Part shown: positions 55,668-64,000 of the stretch, piece by piece
How the letters are laid out: each line of letters starts with the position of its first letter
How positions within the stretch are numbered: the first letter of the stretch is position 1
Assembly: GCA_030268105.1 (NCBI GenBank)
Contig: BSDZ01000028.1
Span: 830,001 to 894,000 of the forward strand
DNA: 64,000 nt
Source: Volvox africanus
Taxonomy: Eukaryota; Chlorophyta; Chlorophyceae; Chlamydomonadales; Volvocaceae
Reading direction: 5' to 3'
Program-made: the position numbers and the translations under genes
The notes under the pieces: generated by a model
Seen by the model: the letters and a program-made list of their open reading frames with translations, nothing else
Databases searched by the model: none
Told to the model about the DNA's origin: nothing

Positions 55668-57325
55668 ATGGACGTGTCGCGGGGCGCCAGCCATTCTGAG
55701 GCTGCCCCCTCAACTGGTACCACTATCGTAGCATGCACATATAAAGGAGGAGTTGTATTTGGAGCCGACGGCAGAGTCAGCATTGGGAACTACATTATGA
55801 ACCGCGCATCTAACAAGATCGCGCCTCTCTCGGAGTACATCTTCCTCTGTCGCTCCGGAAGTGCTCCAGACACGCAAATTATTAGCGATAACGGTGAGGA
55901 CTGGGACTTGAAGAATGACCTCGGTAGTCTGCACTTCATGCAGAGCTTTACCACCTCCGTGCACCCTAATCTCATGTTTGTTCCTTGCCGTCGCAGTCCG
56001 ACACTACCTACACCAGGCTTCCGCTGAGTCCGGGGAGGAGCCTTCTGTGCTGATGGCGGCCAACCTCGTTCGTCTGGTGAGCGGGCAAAGTCGCGGTGAA
56101 ACACCGAGGGACTCGGAGCTGGTTCATGGGCGGAAAAGAAGAGTCGCCATGTGACCGCCGCCATGGTGCCATCTTGACTCCATGCAATAGATCAGATCAC
56201 GCTGCGGCAATCTTCCACGTCGGATTCCGAATCCAAAACCTAACCTAACCCATTGAACTACCTTCGCGCTCCCCTTCTCCCATCAGTTGAACTATAACAA
56301 CAAGGACCACCTGGTGGGTGCCATGTTGGTGGTGGGCTGGGACAAGCATGCTGGCGGCCAGGTGTACGGCGTGCCCATCAGCGGCACCCTGGCCAAGGAG
56401 AAGTGGGCGATCGACGGCTCCGGCAGCTCCTACATCTGGGGCTACTGCGACAGCGAGTTCAAGTGCGTCTGGGGCGGTGGGAGTCGAGGGGGCCGTGGTG
56501 GAGAAGAAGAAGCAAACTCAGTGTTGGGAACGCGCGGGAAAGTGACGTGGGGTTGGGGCCTTACTGTATCAGCTAAGCCTTCTCTCTTCCTCATCTTCCT
56601 CTTTCCCTCTCTTTCTCTTTCCTTGCAAGTAGCCACCATGTTAAGAAGCTTCCTTGTCTGTACGCATTACAACGCGGGAAATAAAAGAATAATTTTTACA
56701 TCGTCAGTAAAGTGAATGAGCATGTGGGTCGTCCTGGATCTGGTCGTACGTGTGTACGGGCAACTGACATTGACGAAGTCGAAAATTTGACCTATTTCAT
56801 TTTCCAGCTGCGCTATGTAGCGGTTTCATGGCGTTATAAGCCCACTGGAATGGAATTCTAATGGCTCATTTCCGTGAAGCCGCTTTGCCTCACTTCCGTT
56901 CTTAAGCGTCAAAGACACGTTGGCGTGTGTATTGGCTTCCCCTCCCCACAAACTTTAACAATCCCACGTTCACTCGTTTCACTCGTTCTCCCGTGTTTTC
57001 ACTTCCTGGTATTCTGCACTACATAAACTATAGCAACTAACTAACAAGTAATCAACTTTCCATGGGTTTGCACGCCAGGGAGGATATGACCCGGGAGGAG
57101 GCTGAGAACTGGGTGAAGGAGGCGCTGGCGCTGGCCATGACCCGAGACGCGTCCTCCGGCGGCACCATCCGCATGTACACTCTGGACGGCGCTGGCGTGC
57201 ATCACACCTACATCCCTGGGGACCAGGTCCCGCAGTTCGTAGGCGACTTGCCCTTCCCGACGGGGAATCCCGGTGGGGCAGTGTTGGGCTCAGCGGCCAG
57301 GGAGGGCGGCATGGTCATTGGTTGA
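55668..57325 (+). CDS. PBA1: 20S proteasome subunit beta-1 (PBA1/PSMB6)
   Basis: Four exons, 55668-55893, 55997-56076, 56287-56462 and 57079-57325, give 242 residues. A 17-residue propeptide ends in Gly17, and cleavage there frees the catalytic Thr18 ([11 protein letters not shown]). The other active-site residues are in place: Asp34 in GADGR and Lys50 in MNRASNKI (Asp17 and Lys33 of the mature subunit). Further family landmarks are [22 protein letters not shown] (split by an intron), [33 protein letters not shown] and [14 protein letters not shown]. Beta-1 carries the caspase-like (post-acidic) activity of the proteasome core and is essential. The C-terminus has an additional Gly-rich tail ([16 protein letters not shown]), longer than in animals. 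A TGTAA lies at 57565. The start is supported by the propeptide length. Confidence 0.97.
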
Positions 57326-57564
57326 CCAGGTGCGGTATTCGATCAAACCGAACAGAGTGAGAGTGTGTCATCAACTCCACCACCACCACAATCACAATCA
57401 CAATCGTAACTATCAAACAACTATCACAAATAATACCACAAGCATGATTTTCGCTGCCTACCACCACCGCCGTCGCCACCACTACCATCTGGGTGAGTGA
57501 GTGAGGAGTGGGTTGATGGGATTTTTCCCACCGAAGCTCAGTTTGGTACGAGTGTTTCATTAGG

Positions 57565-57569
57565 TGTAA
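57565..57569 (+). terminator. TGTAA polyadenylation signal of PBA1
   Basis: TGTAA on the coding strand 240 nt after the stop codon of the proteasome gene. Confidence 0.5.
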
Positions 57570-59022
57570 TTTGTGTGCAGCAGGGTATCAGCACGGCAGA
57601 AGCCCCGCCGCTGCTCGGCAGCGGAAGGCCTCTGAGCGGGAACCGGGTGACAAGGGGGCTGGATAGGGGTGTCCTGGTGTGGATTGCCGCCACGTGCACG
57701 ATTCGTGCCTCGCTAGCAAAGTCCGACGGCGAAGTAGTTGACAACCGCCAACCCGTGTTCAGACGCTAGAGCTTCTGTCATACACTGCCAACTGCCAAAG
57801 CAGTCGTCAGGGGCACAAATCGCCAACTACCAAAACCTGAAAGCTGTGTTTTATGCAAGCTGGTGGGTGTTTTTATTTTGCGGTATACGATGCACAGTGT
57901 GCGTTATGGTGGCCGGGGAGGTTGGGCGCTATGCTATCTGCTATCTGTCAAGATGAAGGGAAGCGTATGGCGGCATGTTATGCTACACACACAGGCGGGA
58001 AGAATTGAATGCGGTTTGAATTCTGCTTGAATGTCGTTTTGCGCGCATTGAAATGGTTTTGTGACATGTGGCAACGGGCGGCCACATGGCGCATATACCC
58101 AGTACATGCGTATGAGAGAAACCTGCCTTAAGAGATTGGTGGGGGAGTGCTGTCGGCTTCCCAAGTGCTTGTGTGCTGCAAGTTCTTCCTGCCTGAGGTG
58201 GCGGCCTGATGACCTTGCCGCTCCGGTTGGAAGTCCACTGCTACATGTGAACCCACTGGTACTACGTGTGTGCATGTACTAGCCCAGTACCAGCCGTAAT
58301 CCTACCAAAGTTGCCCCAACCTCCCAACGTGTGGGAATATAGGACATTGAATTTTACAGTCCTGGGCAGGCGCAGATCTCTGGTGGATATTGGTTTCGTC
58401 ATGATGATACAACGCTGTCGCATATTGCATCACATAGCCCGCGAATTGATATTAATCAATCTCATTAATCCTCTAACCCAAGCAGATATATACCAATATG
58501 TTTCAGACTTCTACGTAAAAACGTAAACGAAAAGATGATAATGACGTTTTTAATACTACGTCGTTATTAGATCACGTTGGAACTTAAGTTTACTAAAGCG
58601 AGCCTTCCCCTCGTTAACTGATTGAAAGCAACCTTGCATTTGGTAAACAAAATCCCCAAACGTATGAATTTTCTGCGGCTGGCATTATATCAAGCCGTCC
58701 GAAGCGCGGATGACAGCATGAGCCAGGACTCTAGGACGAGCATGGTACGATTGCTGTTATGACCGGTTTTGCCGAAAGATTCGAAATCCGAATCATTGGA
58801 CTTCGGAAAGGTATCTCGACAACACATCCCAATTACTTTCGACAAAATACAATCCATCAACTTACCTTTATAGTTTCTATACTTTACACGGGATATGCGG
58901 GTCGTCCTACCTCCGGAGGTTGGTCGCGGAACAGGACGGGACACGGGCAGTTGACGACCGACGCGATTTCCCAATGATTCAGGGAAATCCTTGACCACTG
59001 GTAACAGACCAAATTGGTTATT
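57570..59022. other. Intergenic, no gene seen
   Basis: No ORF with recognisable content. The right end should hold the promoter and 5' UTR of the CAX gene. Confidence 0.4.
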
Positions 59023-62000
59023 ATGGATGTCTGGAGCAAGGCACGTGTCTTAATCCGGACAAAGAATGAGTGGCGAAGAAAGGCGTCTGACCGCCGGCTA
59101 GTGGAATCACTAGCAAGAGGTAACTTCTTTGAAATATATTATCATGTTATGTTTGGCGGGCTGTAAATTGAGGCCAAGAACGACGGCTTACACATAGCGG
59201 TTTCTAGGATGTAATCTGTGTTCCAAAGAAATGGTATCCGTGAGCTGTGTACCAAACTTGGTCTCATTAGGTCCTGTATGTTTTTTTTCAAACCCTTCTT
59301 ATTTATGATTGATATATTGAGCAGAGAGGGAGACCTTGCTTGGAGACGCATCGGCAGGTAAAGGTGTCCTTCACGCCAGGGAACCTTGGTGGCGCGGCGA
59401 CTTGCAAACGGTCAAGGGCTTTCTGAGCAACTGGGTTCATTTGATGCTCGTTGCTGTGCCACTGGGGATCATCGCTGGGGCCCTAAAGTGGAGTTCGGTC
59501 TACGTGTTTTGCTTGGTGCGTCGGTAGGCAAGGTCCCGCCTGCAGCAGGAAGACATGTTAGCAAACCTGCACCTTTCGAGATGACACCCGCCAAGGCTCT
59601 CGTTCGCGCAAGCTTGCTTGGATCCCAAAATGCGATGAAACTCATTCATCCCAAATCTCGTCATGCGCCTTGCATGCGCAGTACGGGAGTACGGCGTCCT
59701 TTCTCCAAACAAGATAAACGTTAACCGGCAAGACTTCCACAAGCTTCAGGAATTCCAATAAGAAATACATTTAAAAATTCCCGGCTTACTTCATAACTTC
59801 CGAAAGTGTTCCGAACGTCCCCCAAGCAGCGGCTGGACTTATCGCCACTGCTTATCAACCTTCCAAACCTAAAACCTTAGAAACGTAAAAACCCAAAAAC
59901 CTAAAACCTTCAAACTTTCATCCTAACGCCTACCTCGTCCACTCTTTCCCTCCGTTTCCCCCCTTCCTCCTCCTCCTCCTCCTCCCCCTCCTTATCTTCT
60001 CCGGTATGCTTCAAGAATTTCCTGGCTCTCATTCCCCTGGCCTTGCTGCTGGGGGATGTGACCGAGGACTTGGCTCTTCGGTACGGCTCCGTTATCGGGG
60101 GCCTTATCAATGTGAGTGTGCCGCAGGCCCCCAAATGATGTCTTGAACAGGTGAACAGAAGATGACCCAGATCATGCCAATCAGGCATTTGGAGCTGGAA
60201 TATTTTGTCACCTATACTGTGGCGTGGGGTTCGTAACTGAGTTTCCGTTGCAACAGCAGGCAGGCACTAAGCAGGCTGGGACGAGCTCGTCCTCGCCATG
60301 GGACGTCCTCGCTGGGACGAGCTCGTCCTCGCCTGCAAATGCATCACCAGTATATCACTCTGCTCAGCAAATTCTACCCTTGGCATCCCGTCTTACGATG
60401 TGAGGATATATAATTATGACGTCATAAGCTGAAAATGATTACGTAACATGACAAGTCAGCACGCGAAGTCAAGACTCCGCGAATTTCCCCACGCTTTAGG
60501 CGACATTCGGCAACATCGTGGAAATAATTCTATCCATCGCCGCGCTTTTCCATGAGCTGTACGGCGTGGTGGCTGCGTCCCTTCTGGGTTCCATACTGTC
60601 TAACTTACTGCTGGTGACCGGTACGTCGTACGCGTTGTACCCTTGTTCGTGACTGTTGTTCGTTAATGGCAGTCCTGCACCCAGTTCGCGATCTATGACG
60701 CATCGTTCGCGCCAAGAATTCATTGCGGGAGCGAGGTGCACAATTAACATTTGAATCAATTTTTTGTGACATTTTATAGCTCTCGAGTGGTTATGGGCAC
60801 GTATGGGGGTGCTGGGTTTTGTATTCGCTTATTCTTCTTCCCTATATTGTCATTCAACTGCTGGTATTGCCCTTCCTCTAAGCAGCCTACGCCGTTCTAA
60901 ACTTGCTTCCCTCCTCCTCCGTCAACCCCTCCTCCTCCGTCAACCCCACCTCTCTCTCCCCGGTGTGCAAATCAGGCTGCAGTTTCTTCTTCGGCGGTTT
61001 GTACAACAAGACGCAGAAGTTCAACCCCACTGGCACACAGGCTTCCAGGTGAGGACGGAGGTGGCCCGCCTTCCTGACACCCCTGTCCTCCCCTCCTTCG
61101 ATGTTCGTCTCCCTCCCCTCCTTCCCTCCCTCCCTCTCCCTCTCCCTCCCTTCCTATCCCTCCCTACCTCCCTTCCTATCCCTCCCTACCTCTCTCCCTT
61201 CCTATCCCTCCCTCCCTTCCTCCCTCCCTTTCCCTCCCTCCCTCCCTCCCTCCCTCCCTCCCATCCTATCCCTCCCTCCCTCCCTTCCTATCCCTCGCTC
61301 CCTCCCTTCCTATCCCTCCCTCCCTCTCTCCCTTCCTATCCCTCCCTCCCTCTCTCCCTCCCTTCCTATCCCTCCCTCCCTCCCTTATCGGGTGCATGCG
61401 CCCGTCGCATTGTTCTGACTGCCTTGGACTTGTGTTTACTCGCCTTCCTCTGTCCTCCTCTGTCTCTGCGCTTACTCCTCTTCTTCCCCCCGCACGCGCA
61501 CGTCCTTGCCATTACGACTGCTACCGCCGCTGTTGCCACAGGTGAGTGGGTTCGCGCGGAACCGCGCTTGGTTCGTTTGGTACACGCGCGCGCACTTCGA
61601 GCTGGCCGGGTTGGGTGGATGCGTTGGTTGGGTTAAGGCACGTGCAGGTTCTCTTCACAGGTGGGTCGGGAGGAGCACTCGCATGACAGCGCCAGCGCCG
61701 GCGGTCAGACCAGGTTCGCCTCGGACTCAACACGGCTTTCTTCGCCGCCAGCTTTAAGGCAATTACGGTTTCTCTTCTTCTTTTTATTGCTTTATTTCAC
61801 AGCTTTGGCGACTACCTAGTCTACATCACACCTCGTTTCCGGTTTTCCTGCTTTGGACGATATCAGCCATCATCCGACCTTTATGGTGGTTAGTCCTCCT
61901 TCTTTCAGTCCAGCACCAGCTCGCGTATTTCATTCGCCCTTCTCCCCCAACTCGCCCTCCCCTCCCCTCCTCCCCCTCCTCGCCCTCCTCCCCTCGTCCG

Positions 62001-64000
62001 GCCCCTCCCCTCCCGGTCAACTTGGAAAGCTCCCTGCTGTTTCTGGCGGCCCTGGCGTTCCTGATTCCCACTGGAGCGGGCCTAATGTTCAGCCCGGAGA
62101 AGCCGGACTACGACACGGACAAGATGGTGCTGCGCATCAGTAGGGGCACGGCGGTGGTGCTGCTGCTGTGGTGGGGTGGGGTGTGTGGGGAGGGGTTGTG
62201 ACGCGGGTAGCGAAAGAATGTAGATTGTGATGGACTTGGGCACCAGCCACCTGGTGGATATCTCACCCTTCCTGAACGGCCTGCCTTGCCGATATCTGAT
62301 GCAGGTATCGCGGCTAGTCGTGCTTTACAACAGCGTCTACCGCGGTATTATGCCTCGTTCATCCGTCTTATCCCTCTCCTCCTCCTCCCTCTCGTCCTCC
62401 GCGTCTGCATCCCCCCCCCCACCTCCGCAGTTACGGTTGCTACCTGGGATTTCAGTTAGGTACCCACGTGGACCTCTTCCAGGTGTGTTTGTGTATGTGT
62501 GTGGGTATGTGTGTGTTTGGCACCCGAACGCCCCGACGAGTGAAACTCACGCCTTCCAATGGACTCGTGTTTCTTAGTAAAGATATGATCCGCGAACCCG
62601 GACGTATACCCCAGGATGATGCCAACAACGGCAGTAGCGGCAATGGCCGCCATGGCGGCAATGGCGGCAGTAGCGGCAGTAGCGGCGGTGATTGTGAAAT
62701 CACTGGTGGCTGTGGCAGTAGTGATCTTGATGCTGGTGAAGCATACGTATCACCGCACTGGAACGAGCCGCAGTTGTCCCTCACCACCTCTGTGCTACTA
62801 CTCACCGCCATCACCCTCACGGTGGCAGTAGCATCAGAGTAAGTACGGTGCGCTACATGTGCCGCACATATTAATATGTGGACATTATAACATATACGTG
62901 TGCTAATGGGGGAAGCGCGATGAGCGTAAGCTTCGGTTTTGGCAATAAAAAAGGAAATAAAAGCCTTTAAATGATCTATTTGTCTGCATGCCTTACCGAT
63001 ATGTCATACTGGAGCATGCAAGGGGCCTGTAACTTCAAATCGTTTTATAAGATATCAGTTATGATGATGTAATGCATGTGAAAGGATTAGTTGTAAGCCT
63101 GTAAATGCCGTAAATATAGAACGGATGAACATTTGTATGAAGGACTTAAGGGCCTTATTCATCCCGAGTTGAGTTTAATGAAACGACCCTCCTGGAGTGG
63201 CCCCCCGCGCTTCTCCCGCCTCTTCGCAAACCCTCCTCCCCCCGCCAGCACAAGGATTCGTCCTATTCGACTTCCTCCCGCCAGAAGGGGCCATTACAGC
63301 TCCGGAACCGTCAGCTGCAGTTTTGTCGTATTTTTGCCCTCCCCAGCCCCTCCGGCCTGCCTCCCTTGACCCCGCAGGTACCTAACTGCCTCTCTGGAGC
63401 AGTTCAGCAAACGGTAAAGTTGTGGTGCTGGCAGGGGTGGGTTTTGGCCGTACTGCATCGACCGGGGGAGGCGGTATTTGTTGTACGTAGACACATAATT
63501 AGACCTGATGCCGTACACAGCCGGGTATTGCCTTCTTTGACCGCTCTCCCGAATGTAGGTGAGTTGGACCCTTGGGGGGCAGAGGTCATCCCCGATCAGT
63601 GGTGCTTGTGGTGTTGGTGGTGAAGCTGTCACTTACTGTTATGTCATGTGCCTCTTCTACATTTTATTCCAAGAGCTTGCGAAGCATCATGATGACAGAT
63701 TTGACAAATATCTCAAGTCATCAGCAACAGCAACAGCATGGTCATCATGGTACTGCATTTAATCCCGCGCAGTACGACGCTGCAGGTCTGGGCTTGGTGA
63801 GGCCTTTTTAGGCACCATCGTGCTGCCCATCGCCGGAAACGCTTGCGAGCACATGACGGCCGTCATCGTGGCAACCAAGAACAAAATGGATCTGTGAGTG
63901 GAGGTCGGGGGAGGAGGTTGGGGGGAGGGGGTTGGGGGAGGGGGTTGGGGGAGGGGGTTGGGGGGAGGGGGTTTGGGGAGGGGTTTGGGGGGAGGGGTTT
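59023..64000 (+). CDS. CAX: CAX-type vacuolar cation (Ca2+)/proton exchanger (3' partial)
   Basis: Visible exons: 59023-59119, 59325-59515, 60016-60111, 60500-60620, 60976-61048, 62030-62170, 62431-62482, 62615-62838, 63378-63413, 63786-63893; about 380 codons, phases all consistent, continuing beyond the window. After a basic, cytosolic N-terminus the membrane part starts at [20 protein letters not shown]. The first alpha repeat has [21 protein letters not shown] (Glu136 is the expected cation ligand) and the second has [20 protein letters not shown] (Glu365). Between them are [33 protein letters not shown] and [18 protein letters not shown] Gly/Ser/Asn-rich acidic loop (exon 8) takes the place of the acidic motif. 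These proteins load Ca2+ or Mn2+ into vacuoles against the proton gradient. The remaining four or so membrane helices are off the window. Confidence 0.95.
60271..60335. repeat. 65-bp foldback with nested palindromes in CAX intron 3
   Basis: The 23-bp unit that starts GCTGGGACGAGCTCGTCC and ends TCGCC occurs twice (60275-60297 and 60311-60333). Each contains the perfect palindrome GGACGAGCTCGTCC. The whole 65-bp block is also nearly self-complementary, from GCAGGC to GCCTGC, around a central CATGGGACGTCC. Confidence 0.75.
61100..61388. repeat. CCCT/CCCTTCCTAT repeat in CAX intron 5
   Basis: About 290 bp of TCCCTCCCTCCC and TCCCTTCCTATCCCTCCC units. Same style as the repeat in the methyltransferase intron, read from the other strand. 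Confidence 0.9.
63901..64000. repeat. GGGGGAGGGGGTTG repeat at window end
   Basis: From just after the exon 10 donor (63894) to the window end, the sequence is about 14-bp units of G-runs with AGG and TT. It lies in CAX intron 10 and is G-quadruplex prone. Confidence 0.85.

Noticed and set aside
59358..59368. GTAAAG as an intron donor in CAX exon 2
   Set aside because: The frame stays open through it, and the next AG gives the wrong phase; exon 2 simply continues to 59515.

Overview
The window is nuclear DNA of a green alga, most likely a volvocine (Volvox/Chlamydomonas relatives). The genes are split by many short GT-AG introns. TGTAA polyadenylation signals lie downstream of several stop codons, and coding regions carry long Gln, Pro, Ala, Gly and Ser runs. 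Proteins include plant-type families (plant-class CCCH finger, thylakoid FKBP, solanesyl-type prenyl synthase, RAP-domain organelle protein). Moderate GC content and many simple repeats in introns fit Volvox better than the GC-richer Chlamydomonas, but the species is an inference. All exon models were built by hand from splice sites, phase and family similarity.

Layout. 1-3502 (+): 3' part of a CCCH zinc-finger protein with a Gln-rich tail. 6711-10864 (-): organelle-type rRNA 2'-O-methyltransferase (MRM1/RlmB). 13147-13461 (+): Sm protein G. 14292-14734 (+): broken 5' fragment of formate-tetrahydrofolate ligase. 15979-18841 (+): low-complexity protein resembling PAAT/C10orf88. 19854-24992 (+): adenylosuccinate lyase, 11 exons. 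27809-29726 (+): long-chain (solanesyl-type) polyprenyl diphosphate synthase. 32328-32399 (+): tRNA-Cys(GCA). 33602-35754 (-): thylakoid-lumen FKBP16-3-type immunophilin. 37428-37740: AT-rich block that looks like an organelle DNA insertion. 38956-40477 (+): ZIP metal transporter with two frame breaks. 42672-about 46730 (-): sphingosine kinase, 5' end unresolved. 48871-55457 (-): 1782-residue RAP-domain (OPR-like) protein. 55668-57325 (+): proteasome beta-1 subunit. 59023-beyond 64000 (+): CAX-type cation/proton exchanger, cut by the window edge.

The genes are not an operon or a single pathway. They are ordinary housekeeping, plastid and membrane-transport genes separated by 0.2-4 kb. The closest pair is the RAP-domain gene and the proteasome gene, transcribed divergently with start codons 210 bp apart, so they probably share a promoter region.

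The most unusual signals are at the nucleotide level. An 11-mer, GGTTTCGGAGC, occurs 10 times exactly on the two strands, in coding and non-coding DNA and in different reading frames. A 9-mer, TGTACGACA, occurs at least 10 times. Other points of interest are the organelle-like island, the orphan formate-tetrahydrofolate ligase fragment, the double frame break in the ZIP gene, two foldback structures and a pure hexamer satellite inside an intron. I did not find a clear new defence, mobile or biosynthetic system.
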